Shown one piece after another: positions 8,592-19,393 of a stretch of 64,000 bases of DNA. The stretch is from NCBI GenBank assembly GCA_046345315.1, contig JBKDKA010000262.1, forward strand, positions 58,152 through 122,151, written 5' to 3'. This DNA comes from F1-80-MAGs062 sp046345315 (GTDB lineage Bacteria; Planctomycetota; Planctomycetia; Planctomycetales; Planctomycetaceae). Made by a program: the position numbers and the translations under genes. Each line of letters starts with the position of its first letter. Position 1 is the stretch's first letter. Below the pieces are notes generated by a model. The model searched no databases. It had not been told where the DNA came from and was given only the letters and a program-made list of their open reading frames with translations.

Positions 8592-9926
8592 ATGAAGATT
8601 GCAATGATCGGAACAGGCTATGTTGGCCTGGTCACCGGAACATGCTTCGCAGAGAGTGGTAATGATGTCACCTGTCTGGATGTTGATACAGAGAAAGTCA
8701 AACTGCTGAATTCCGGCGGAATCCCGATCTACGAACCAGGCCTTGAAGAACTGGTTCGCAGAAACGCGGCTTCCGGTCGACTGAAATTCTCCACAAACTA
8801 TCAGGAGGCCGTCTGCGGAGCTCGATGCATCTTCATCTGCGTCGGTACGCCACAGGACGAATCCGGCGCTGCCGATCTGCGTTACGTGCGCAGCGCTGCA
8901 GAACAGATGGCCCCCTGGTTGTCTTCCGGCGCCATCGTCATCTGCAAGAGCACCGTTCCTGTCGGGACAAATCGCGCCGTCGCGGAATGGATCCGCGCGC
9001 TGACTCAGACGAAGTTCCACTCGTGCTCCAACCCTGAATTCCTCAAGGAAGGCGCCGCGATTGACGACTTCACGAAACCGGATCGCGTCGTCGTTGGTGT
9101 CGATGATCCGGACGCGGCCGATGTCCTTCAGGAACTCTATCGCCCGTTTCTTCGAACTGAAAAGCCATTCATCTCTGTGGGCATCGAAAGTGCCGAGATG
9201 ATCAAGTATGTGGCCAACTGCATGCTGGCAACGAAAATCAGTTTCATCAACGAAATGGCAAACATCTGCGAGCAGGTGGGTGCAGACATCAACGAAGTTC
9301 GAAAGGGAATCGGACACGATGCCCGAATCGGCTTCTCGTTCCTGTTTCCCGGAGTCGGCTACGGTGGTTCATGCTTTCCGAAGGATGTGCGAGCACTGGC
9401 TGCGGTGGCAGCGAAGAATGGTGTTGACGCCCGAATCCTGAGAACTGTCGATGAAACCAACGATCAGCAGAAGCATGTCCTGTTTCGAAAGCTGAGCGAA
9501 TATTTTGACGGAAACCTGAAGGGGAAGACGATCGCAGTCTGGGGTTTATCGTTCAAACCTCGAACTGACGATATCCGGGAGGCACCGTCACTTGTTCTGA
9601 TTCAGAGCCTTCTCGAAGCTGGTGCGACCGTCAAGGTTCACGATCCGGTCTCACAGGATAACGTTCGCCGGATCATGGGAGATCGCATCGAATACAGCGT
9701 TCATCATTACGACGCCTGTGAGAATGCCGATGCACTTGCCATCGTCACTGAGTGGAACGAATTCCGAAATCCGGACTTCGATTACATCCGCATCAAGATG
9801 AAATCACCAGTCATCTTTGACGGAAGAAATCTCTACGACCGTCAGAAGATGGCAAAACGCGGTTTCCACTACACGGGCATCGGCCTGAGTGCACTGCCCG
9901 TTCAGCAGCAGGCGACCAATTCATAG
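8592..9926 (+). CDS. ugd: UDP-glucose 6-dehydrogenase
   Basis: The protein has 444 residues, the normal length. It starts with the NAD-binding motif MKIAMIGTGYVGLVTGTCFA. The catalytic segment GYGGSCFPKDVRAL carries the nucleophilic cysteine, and NPEFLKEG and the C-terminal WGLSFKPRTDDIREAPS are family signatures. The enzyme oxidises UDP-glucose twice to UDP-glucuronate using two NAD+. It lies 118 bp after the glycosyltransferase, probably in the same transcription unit, and would supply uronic acid for extracellular or capsular polysaccharide. GDP-mannose dehydrogenases share the fold, but the sequence is closest in pattern to UDP-glucose enzymes. Confidence 0.93.
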   Translation: MKIAMIGTGYVGLVTGTCFAESGNDVTCLDVDTEKVKLLNSGGIPIYEPGLEELVRRNAASGRLKFSTNYQEAVCGARCIFICVGTPQDESGAADLRYVRSAAEQMAPWLSSGAIVICKSTVPVGTNRAVAEWIRALTQTKFHSCSNPEFLKEGAAIDDFTKPDRVVVGVDDPDAADVLQELYRPFLRTEKPFISVGIESAEMIKYVANCMLATKISFINEMANICEQVGADINEVRKGIGHDARIGFSFLFPGVGYGGSCFPKDVRALAAVAAKNGVDARILRTVDETNDQQKHVLFRKLSEYFDGNLKGKTIAVWGLSFKPRTDDIREAPSLVLIQSLLEAGATVKVHDPVSQDNVRRIMGDRIEYSVHHYDACENADALAIVTEWNEFRNPDFDYIRIKMKSPVIFDGRNLYDRQKMAKRGFHYTGIGLSALPVQQQATNS

Positions 9927-10063
9927 AGCCTGCCTGGGGCAGTTTCTTTGCAGACGGATGTCGGCTTCCTTCAGTTGACAGCTTGACGGCCGAACTGCGG
10001 ACTCGAGAATACTCAGATTCTTTCTGACCGCAGTTTTGAAATCAGCAGAAGGAGTCGGCTGCC

Positions 10064-11689
10064 TTGAACTCCGCCCATATTCGTCCTCTCCATGCTTGCT
10101 TCGCACAGCGTTTCCCAGCGGCTGTTCTTCTACTGTCCGCATTATTCATCTTGCTGCCGGGTGATTACTGTTCGGCGGACGAAGCTGCGCGACCGAACAT
10201 CCTGTTCATTTTTACGGACGATCATGCCCCGCATGCCATTGGAGCATACGGTGGTCGCCTGCAGTCGTTGAATCCCACTCCTACCATTGACCGTCTCGCG
10301 GCGGAAGGCATGCTCTTTCGCAACAGCTTCTGCACGAACTCTGTCTGCGGGCCGAGTCGAGCTGTCATTCTGACCGGTAAACACAGTCACCTGAATGGCT
10401 TCATGAGCAACGGAAATCGTTTCGACGGAGACCAGCAGACGTTTCCGAAGATCCTGCAGAAGGCCGGATACTCCACCGCCATGATCGGGAAATGGCATCT
10501 GAATTCCGATCCCCAGGGTTTTGATTTCTGGCAGATTCTTCCCGGTCAGGGTGACTACTACAACCCGGTGATGATCAACGCAGAAAGTCGGGTCGAACTT
10601 CAGGGATACTGCACAGATCTCGTAACGGATCTTTCGCTCGAATGGCTGAAAACTCGCGATCAGTCACGACCGTTTGTTCTGATGTGTCAGCACAAAGCTC
10701 CACATCGCAACTGGATGCCGCCACTTCGACACCTGAGACTGTATTCCGACATTTCGATTCCGGAACCACCGACGCTGTTCGACGACTGGCAGGATAACGC
10801 AAGCCCGGCCAGAAATCAGGAAATGGAAATCGACCGACACCTGAATCTCGTCTACGACTGTTTTGGCCCAATACCGCCGAACTGGGATCCGAACGCGGGT
10901 AACCCAAGTGACCGTTCCGGACTCAGCAATCTGAAACGGATGACGCCCGATCAGTTGAGTGAATGGAATGCCGGCTTCCAGGCAGAGAATGACGCATTCC
11001 TCCGGAATCCTCCCGTCGGAAAGGAACTCGTTCGCTGGAAGTATAAGCGTTATATGAAGAACTATCTTCGGTGCATCCGTGCGGTCGACGAAAACATCGC
11101 GAGGATGCTCGACTACCTGAAAGAGACAGGTCTCGATCGAAACACCATCGTTATCTACGCTTCAGATCAGGGATTTTATCTCGGAGACCACGGCTGGTAC
11201 GACAAACGCTGGATGTACGAAGAATCTCTGAAAATGCCTCTGATTGTTCGCTGGCCGGGTGTTACTGCCCCCGGAAGTGTCAGTGAACAGCTCGTCCAGA
11301 ATCTGGATTATGCCGAAACCTTTCTCGACATCGCGGGACAGAAAACGCCTGCTGACATGCAGGGACAATCACTGGTTCCGCTGATGAAAGGTATGAATCC
11401 GCCGGACTGGCGCAAGAGCATCTACTACCACTACCACGAGTTTCCCGCTGTCCATAGTGTTGCAAGGCACTACGGAATCCGCACCGATCGTTTCAAACTG
11501 ATTCATTTTTATCAGTCAGACGAATGGGAATTCTATGATCTCAAGGAAGACCCTGACGAACTGCAGAATCAGTATGGAAACAGTCGCTGGTCAGGACAGA
11601 TCGCAGAGCTGAAGAAAGACCTCGAAGCCCTGCGGAAGCAATACGCTGATACGACAGACATCTCTCCGTTGCCGGCGAAGGTTCAATAG
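10064..11689 (+). CDS. Secreted type I sulfatase
   Basis: The protein has 541 residues and starts at TTG: AAGGAG lies about 10 nt upstream and no in-frame ATG precedes the mature domain. A signal peptide spans about residues 1-38 (hydrophobic 20-32). The mature part begins RPNILFIFTDD (metal-binding Asp52/Asp53). The formylglycine motif is C95-G-P-S-R99, followed by TGKHS. Later metal and sulfate contacts are visible (SDQGFYLGDHGWYDK). The enzyme needs oxidation of Cys95 to formylglycine and would hydrolyse sulfate esters of extracellular glycans. Planctomycetes carry many paralogues. The exact substrate cannot be read from sequence, but the neighbouring L-fuconate dehydratase makes a fucose-containing sulfated polysaccharide plausible. 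Confidence 0.92.
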   Translation: MNSAHIRPLHACFAQRFPAAVLLLSALFILLPGDYCSADEAARPNILFIFTDDHAPHAIGAYGGRLQSLNPTPTIDRLAAEGMLFRNSFCTNSVCGPSRAVILTGKHSHLNGFMSNGNRFDGDQQTFPKILQKAGYSTAMIGKWHLNSDPQGFDFWQILPGQGDYYNPVMINAESRVELQGYCTDLVTDLSLEWLKTRDQSRPFVLMCQHKAPHRNWMPPLRHLRLYSDISIPEPPTLFDDWQDNASPARNQEMEIDRHLNLVYDCFGPIPPNWDPNAGNPSDRSGLSNLKRMTPDQLSEWNAGFQAENDAFLRNPPVGKELVRWKYKRYMKNYLRCIRAVDENIARMLDYLKETGLDRNTIVIYASDQGFYLGDHGWYDKRWMYEESLKMPLIVRWPGVTAPGSVSEQLVQNLDYAETFLDIAGQKTPADMQGQSLVPLMKGMNPPDWRKSIYYHYHEFPAVHSVARHYGIRTDRFKLIHFYQSDEWEFYDLKEDPDELQNQYGNSRWSGQIAELKKDLEALRKQYADTTDISPLPAKVQ

Positions 11690-11692
11690 AAG

Positions 11693-11782
11693 CGATTTCA
11701 AAATCGGGACGGACTCCCGTTGGACAGGAGCTCTCCTGCAGAGAGAGACTCCAACGGCAACGGGAAAGTCCAGGTGTTGGAA
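11693..11782. repeat. Palindromic repeat family 1, divergent copy 4
   Basis: The left arm (TTTCAAAATCGGGACGGACT then CCCGTTGGA) matches the family start. The centre contains AGGAGCTCTCCT, and the right arm reads TCCAACGGCAACGGGAAAGT then CC. It lies between the convergent sulfatase and fuconate dehydratase genes and could serve as a two-way transcription stop. Confidence 0.6.
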
Positions 11783-11804
11783 TGAGCGACAGCGAGCTCA
11801 GGAA

Positions 11805-13088
11805 TCATCGCCGCGGAAACCTGAACTCCCTCAGTGCCTGGTCAGTGAACTTCACGCTGTAACCCGGTGCTTCCGGAGGCATATACCGGCCGTTCTTCAT
11901 AATGACCGGATCGGAAACGTGTTCGTGAAGATGATCGGAGTACTCAGCAACTCGATCCTCCGTTGTTCCCGTCACACAGACGTAGTCGACGATACTGATG
12001 TGCTGCACGTACTCACACAGCCCGACACCGCCTGCGTGCGGACAGACCGGGATTCCGAATCGTTTTGCAAGCAGCATGACGGCAAGCACTTCGTTGACGC
12101 CACCGAGTCGGCAACTGTCCAGCTGACAGACCTGCATCGCGCCGGACTGCATGAACTGTTTGAACATCACGCGATTATGACACATCTCTCCTGTTGCAAC
12201 CCGAATCGGTGCAATGGCTCGGGAAATCGCCTGGTGTCCGAGAATATCGTCGGGGCTCGTCGGTTCCTCAACAAACCACGGATTGAACTGCGCCAGCTGC
12301 TGAATCCACTCAATCGCCTGCGGAACATCCCAGACCTGATTCGCATCGATCATCATGCGGGCATCTGGTCCCATCTGGTTTCTGAGAACTCGGCAGCGAC
12401 GGATATCATCCGGAAGGTCACGTCCTACCTTGATCTTGAAATGAGTCCAGCCTCGCGCTTTCAGATCTTCGCATTTACTGATGAGCGCTTCGTCAGAGTA
12501 CCCAAGCCAGCCGGCGGAGGTCGTATAACTGGGATACCCCTGAGCCCGAAGAAACTCGATTCGTTCCTGACGTCCTGACGCCAGTGGCTGCAGAAGTTCA
12601 ATTGCCTGAGTCGGAGTCAACGCATCGGAGAGATATCGGAAATCAACGCAGCTGACCATCTGCTCCGGCGTCATGTCACAGATCATCTGCCAGACCGGTT
12701 TCTTCAGAATTCTCGCCTGCAGATCCCAGACCGCGTTGATTACAGCTGCTGCCGCAAGATGCACTACTCCTTTTTCGGGCCCGACCCAGCGAATCTGACT
12801 GTCACCCGTGAGTTTCCGATAGAGGGTGACAGGCTGCCGCATCAGCTCCGTCACATCCTGTCCGACGAGCAGTCCCGCCAGCAGCTCAATCGCAGCAACG
12901 CAGAGTTCGTTTCCGCGACCGATTGTGAACGTCATTCCGTGACCGGAAAACTCCGGTGAATCGGTCCGCAGTACAACGTAGGCAGCAGAGTAGTCCGGAT
13001 CCGGATTCATCGCATCGGATCCATCCAGATGCTGAGACGTTGGAAATCGGAGATCCGTGGTTTCGAAACCGGTAATTCGGTGTTTCAT
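11805..13088 (-). CDS. L-fuconate dehydratase (enolase superfamily)
   Basis: The protein has 427 residues. The enolase-superfamily residues fall at K218-x-K220 (HFKIKVG), D248 and N250 (MMIDANQVWD), E274 (FVEEPTSPDD), E301 (ATGEMCHNR), D324 and H351 (VCPHAGG). From memory these numbers coincide with those described for the Xanthomonas campestris L-fuconate dehydratase, so full-length colinearity is likely. The enzyme dehydrates L-fuconate to 2-keto-3-deoxy-L-fuconate in the non-phosphorylated L-fucose pathway. Its start overlaps the end of the upstream isomerase gene by 4 bp, indicating a tight two-gene operon. A distant fuconolactonase-like gene (38368-39426) could supply the preceding step. 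Confidence 0.9.
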   Translation of the reverse strand: MKHRITGFETTDLRFPTSQHLDGSDAMNPDPDYSAAYVVLRTDSPEFSGHGMTFTIGRGNELCVAAIELLAGLLVGQDVTELMRQPVTLYRKLTGDSQIRWVGPEKGVVHLAAAAVINAVWDLQARILKKPVWQMICDMTPEQMVSCVDFRYLSDALTPTQAIELLQPLASGRQERIEFLRAQGYPSYTTSAGWLGYSDEALISKCEDLKARGWTHFKIKVGRDLPDDIRRCRVLRNQMGPDARMMIDANQVWDVPQAIEWIQQLAQFNPWFVEEPTSPDDILGHQAISRAIAPIRVATGEMCHNRVMFKQFMQSGAMQVCQLDSCRLGGVNEVLAVMLLAKRFGIPVCPHAGGVGLCEYVQHISIVDYVCVTGTTEDRVAEYSDHLHEHVSDPVIMKNGRYMPPEAPGYSVKFTDQALREFRFPRR

Positions 13089-14005
13089 CGTTTCGGCAGA
13101 TAATTTCTGAGATAATTGTGGCTCTGAACAAGTGAAGCACGCCGTTCGTTCAGCGTTCCTTCATAGGCTCGGTCTTCAACCTCAACACAAACCGGGCCTC
13201 GGTAATTTGAATCTGTCAGCTCGGAAAAGAATTTCCCCCAGTCAACGTCACCCATCCCCGGAAGCTTCGGCGTATGAAACCGTGAGGGATGAGCCATGAT
13301 GCCGACTCGATCCAGTCGATGACGGTCGATTCGAACATCCTTGGCATGAATATGAAACAGCTTGTCCCGAAACTCCCGAATCGGAGCAAGATAGTCCATA
13401 TGCTGCCAGATCATGTGCGAGGGATCATAATTCAGTCCGAAATGATCGGAGGGAATGTCACTGAACATTCGTGTCCAGATGTCCGGTGAAGTTGCAAGGT
13501 TCTTGCCCCCCGGCCATTCGTCCGCAGAAAACAGCATTGGACAATTTTCGATCCCGATACGAACACCGTGATCTTCCGCATAACCGATGAGCGGACGCCA
13601 TGTTTCGAGAAATCGCGGCCAGTTATCATCCACCGAACGTGTCCAGTCACGACCGACAAATGTATTCATTCGACCAATGTTCAGTCGCTCAGCTGCAGCA
13701 ATCACGGCACGAATATGAGCCACTGCAGATGCGGCCTCTTCTGCCCCAGGACTGAGCGGGTTCGGATAATATCCCAATGCACTGATCCGGATTCCATGTC
13801 GATCCAGCTGACTTTGAATGGACGTCACCAGTTCGTCAGACAGGTCACCGGCATCGATGTGGGTCACCCCGGCGTAACGACGCTCAGCTTTCCCAACAGG
13901 CCAGCAACAGACTTCGACACAGTCGAACCCTGTTTCCGCAGCCGTACGAAGCACCTGTTCGAAGGTCAGATCGGGGAGTATTGCGCTGACAAAACCGAGT
14001 TGCAT
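13085..14005 (-). CDS. Sugar phosphate isomerase/epimerase (xylose isomerase-like TIM barrel)
   Basis: The protein has 306 residues and starts MQLGFVSAILPDLTFEQVL. Metal-binding residues expected for the AP-endonuclease-2/xylose-isomerase-like family are visible: an ENCPM glutamate, LNYDPSHMIW (Asp/His), FHIHAKDV (His) and VCVEVED (Glu). There is no signal peptide, so it is cytoplasmic. It is the first gene of an operon with L-fuconate dehydratase, which suggests a role in sugar or deoxysugar catabolism. Members of this family also include hydroxypyruvate isomerases and inosose dehydratases, so the reaction is not assigned. Confidence 0.85.
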   Translation of the reverse strand: MQLGFVSAILPDLTFEQVLRTAAETGFDCVEVCCWPVGKAERRYAGVTHIDAGDLSDELVTSIQSQLDRHGIRISALGYYPNPLSPGAEEAASAVAHIRAVIAAAERLNIGRMNTFVGRDWTRSVDDNWPRFLETWRPLIGYAEDHGVRIGIENCPMLFSADEWPGGKNLATSPDIWTRMFSDIPSDHFGLNYDPSHMIWQHMDYLAPIREFRDKLFHIHAKDVRIDRHRLDRVGIMAHPSRFHTPKLPGMGDVDWGKFFSELTDSNYRGPVCVEVEDRAYEGTLNERRASLVQSHNYLRNYLPKR

Positions 14006-14553
14006 CTGAAAGTCTCCTGCTCCCGTGGATCACCGAATAATTCCTGCACTCAGAAATCTCACCCGAACCGCGCGGATCATAACACACCGAAATTCTGAAC
14101 AGAAATGAAGAGCTCGCCGGATTAAATCCGCTTGACGACTGACCGGAACACGACAACTGAAGCGTCAAGCAGCCTTCCAGTTTTTTTTCCCCGTGGAATC
14201 GCATTCCGCGGCACTACAAACGGATTCTCAGATCGTTCCGTAAAGCCGGAGAACAGGCACAATCATCCGGACAGATTCAAATCATGTTCTCAATACGTAC
14301 GAAGCCCTTCGGCATCACTTGTTGCGTTTTTTCAACAGCAGATCAAAGTTCCGGTGCTACTGTTGCTTCGGTCGCAGAACTGTCCCCGAAGATTCTGCGT
14401 CTGCGCGAGAGCACTCCGGCAATCCGGACCCGCGATCGCTCAAGAATTCGGAATGACCAGCGACAACTCTCTGGCATCCCCTTTGACTGCGTACGCCCCG
14501 GTCCCGCATCGAACCTGCAGATCTCTGAACTCTTCTGGATTCCGTCCCGACTC
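14006..14553. other. Divergent intergenic region between the isomerase gene and ftsK
   Basis: These 548 bases must hold the promoters of both flanking units. An open frame in phase with ftsK reaches back to 14284, but its sequence is Ser/Arg-rich without family resemblance, so I treat it as non-coding. I see no convincing -35/-10 pair, no RNA gene and no repeat. Confidence 0.5.
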
Positions 14554-16896
<2,343 letters not shown>

Positions 16897-16904
16897 TCCA
16901 GAGA

Positions 16905-17903
16905 TCAGGGCTTCAGAACAATCTTTCCAGATAAAGCTCCACTGCCCTGAAGCGTACTTTCTTCCTGCAGCTGATGAGCGGCTGCGGTCTCTGAAAGACT
17001 CATTACTCGACTGATTCTCGGCTGAAAGGCTCCCGATGCCAGAAGCTGATTCAGCGCATCCGCGGAGACTCGCTGTTCCTCGGCAGTGGCGTTGAACATC
17101 GCGAATCCGATGGCGCGCAGGTCGCGCACATAAAACGGCCCCACTGGAAACTCCGGACGTGAATCTCGCCCGGCCATAAAGATGAAGCGACCACGTCGAG
17201 CCATCAGGCTGAAGCTTCGGTCCAGAGTCGGCATTCGCTGCGTCTCGAACCAGACACTGATCGGTCCGGTTTCGGCGAGAATGCTCGCAAATCGTTCATC
17301 AATATTCTCACTGCGATACTGAATCACGTGATCTGCGCCGAGCTGCCGGCAGATCGACGCCTTCTCTTCTGTTCCCGCGGTTGTGATGACTTTTGCGCCG
17401 TGAGCATGTGCGAGCTGAACGACCGCCGAACCCACACCTCCGGTACCACCGTTCACAAATACGACTTCACCGGGAGTCAGGCCAGCATGCAGAAACAATC
17501 CCAGTTGAGCCGTAATTCCAACGAGTGCACCGGCCGCCGCCAACTCAGAGGATACGCCCTTCGGAACGGGATACAGCCACTGTTCATCAATAGCGCAATA
17601 TTCCGAGAATGTTCCCTGGCGCCCGAAAAGTCCCTGGTTGCTCCCCCAGACGCGATCACCCACTTTGAACCGCTTCGAACCCGGCCCGCACTGCTCAACG
17701 ACCCCGCAGACATCACAGCCAACGACAAACGGGTTCGGAAGGTCGAATCGCACATTGCCAGCCCGGATATATGTGTCGATCGGATTCACCGAAACAGCCT
17801 CTGTCCGAATCAACACCTGCGTCTCTCCCGGCACAGGGTCGGACATCGTTCCGTATTGAATCTGACTCGCAGGTCCCGTCGCCCGGATAAACGCAGCTTT
17901 CAT
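16905..17903 (-). CDS. NADPH:quinone reductase / zinc-independent MDR-family oxidoreductase
   Basis: The protein has 332 residues from the ATG at 17903, which is preceded by GAGGTGAG at a good distance; the longer frame from 17930 is therefore unlikely. The medium-chain reductase layout is clear: an N-terminal GroES-like barrel (NPFVVGCDVCGVVEQCG), then a Rossmann domain with FVNGGTGGVGSAVVQLAHAH and GADHVIQY. The catalytic-zinc ligands of alcohol dehydrogenases are absent, as in zeta-crystallin-like quinone reductases. It would reduce quinones or enones with NADPH in the cytoplasm. It is divergent from the Rieske oxygenase gene, but no shared pathway can be shown. Confidence 0.87.
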   Translation of the reverse strand: MKAAFIRATGPASQIQYGTMSDPVPGETQVLIRTEAVSVNPIDTYIRAGNVRFDLPNPFVVGCDVCGVVEQCGPGSKRFKVGDRVWGSNQGLFGRQGTFSEYCAIDEQWLYPVPKGVSSELAAAGALVGITAQLGLFLHAGLTPGEVVFVNGGTGGVGSAVVQLAHAHGAKVITTAGTEEKASICRQLGADHVIQYRSENIDERFASILAETGPISVWFETQRMPTLDRSFSLMARRGRFIFMAGRDSRPEFPVGPFYVRDLRAIGFAMFNATAEEQRVSADALNQLLASGAFQPRISRVMSLSETAAAHQLQEESTLQGSGALSGKIVLKP

Positions 17904-18204
17904 AATCTCACCTCGAAAAACATCCCGCACTCAGACAGGCAACAGCATTTCTCTGCCCTGGTCCACTACTCTAAAGATTGTCGCTTCGGAACAGAACTCA
18001 GCGAACAGGTTTCTATCTCTCCCGACAGACGATTTGGCCCGTTCTGGCAAAATCTGTTTTCCCAAAGTCATTCGTTCCCGAAAGCATTACCCGCCGGCAA
18101 TCTGGCTTGACCCTCAGCAGCAGGATCGTCATTCTGGCCCCCCCGGGCCGAAAATCCCAACTGGAACACTGCCCCCCCGCCCCTTTCATGCAGGCCTGCT
18201 CCAC

Positions 18205-19368
18205 TTGTTCAACCACAAAGAATCACTTCGCCATCTGCTTCGCCCGGAACACTACTATTCAGAAGACTGGCATCGTCGGGAAATCAACCAGCTGTTCCTC
18301 CCGGCATGGCATCTCGTTGCGTCAAAATCACAGTTGCCGAAAGACGGGAGTTTTCTGACGCAGCAGCTATTCGGGAAAGAGATTCTGCTCCGGAACTGCG
18401 GTGGCCACTTCCGAGCCTTTGAAAACATCTGTTCCCATCGACACTGCCTGCTGACGAAGGAAACACAGGGGCATGCTCCGACGATTCGCTGCCAGTACCA
18501 TCACTGGGAATACAACAATGAAGGGCGGATCAAAAACATTCCCGAGGCAAAATGCTTTCGGCCATGGGACCGCGACAATTCCCGCCTGAGAACTTTTCGC
18601 CTTGAAGACTGCGGAGATCTTCTTTTTGTGTCATTCAATAATGATGCTCCGCCATTGCGAGAATGGCTGTCACCCTTCTACGACGAAACCGAAAATTCTT
18701 TCTCCACTCCAGGATGGCGTCATCGATTCCTGTGGGAGTTTGACTGTGCCTGTAACTGGAAAATACCGGCCGAGAACACACTTGAGTCATATCATCTCAT
18801 CGCGCTGCATCCGGTCACGTTCGGTGGAAAACTGTCAGATGAAACACTCACTCATCATCAGATGTCCGGGCAGCATACTGCACTGACGTTTTTTGCTCCG
18901 GAGACTTCGCGGATTGAACAGGCTCAGGCGAAACTTTCAGAATGGCTCGGAAGAGCTCCGCACCTTGAACATCGGCATCGCCACATTCATCCCAGCACCG
19001 TGCTCGTTGGCACCGACACTTTTAACTATGCCCTGACTTATGTACCGACGTCCGCTCAGACAGTGAAAATTCGCGTCTGGATGTACTCTCTGCAGGGGCA
19101 GCGTCGAGGCCCATTACGCAGTCTCGCTGCATGGACAGCCTGGCGATTAGCCTGGCATCGAACCACGCGAGTTCTGAATGAAGACCGAACCATCTATGCA
19201 CAGCAGCAGCGAGGCCTGCAGGGCAGCAGTCATCAGGGCGTCATCGGGTGTCGCGAGGAAAGAATCTACTACTTTCAGAAGTACATCATCGACACTCTGA
19301 ACGAATCGCAGCCCGAACAGCCTGCCCTCGAAGACAAACCTGTTTCCAGGCCGGAAGCAACTCTTTAA
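18205..19368 (+). CDS. Rieske-type ring-hydroxylating oxygenase, alpha subunit-like
   Basis: The frame is open from 18034 but has no ATG before the conserved part; only TTG codons at 18034 and 18205 are available. I prefer 18205 (387 residues) because the upstream segment is Pro/Arg-rich and unlike the family. The Rieske 2Fe-2S site is visible as ICSHRHC and RCQYHHWEY (C-x-H ... C-x2-H). The mononuclear iron site shows as CNWKIPAENTLESYHLIALH (two histidines). These oxygenases receive electrons from a reductase and hydroxylate aromatic or other organic substrates, for example quaternary amines. No reductase or ferredoxin gene is adjacent. Its stop lies 25 bp from the convergent gyrA stop. Confidence 0.85.
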   Translation: MFNHKESLRHLLRPEHYYSEDWHRREINQLFLPAWHLVASKSQLPKDGSFLTQQLFGKEILLRNCGGHFRAFENICSHRHCLLTKETQGHAPTIRCQYHHWEYNNEGRIKNIPEAKCFRPWDRDNSRLRTFRLEDCGDLLFVSFNNDAPPLREWLSPFYDETENSFSTPGWRHRFLWEFDCACNWKIPAENTLESYHLIALHPVTFGGKLSDETLTHHQMSGQHTALTFFAPETSRIEQAQAKLSEWLGRAPHLEHRHRHIHPSTVLVGTDTFNYALTYVPTSAQTVKIRVWMYSLQGQRRGPLRSLAAWTAWRLAWHRTTRVLNEDRTIYAQQQRGLQGSSHQGVIGCREERIYYFQKYIIDTLNESQPEQPALEDKPVSRPEATL

Positions 19369-19393
19369 GAACGTCCGAATACCAGTCTGAACG

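Noticed and set aside
14284..14553. Upstream extension of ftsK by 90 codons
   Set aside because: The added residues do not look like an FtsK N-terminus; the membrane helices begin right after the ATG at 14554.
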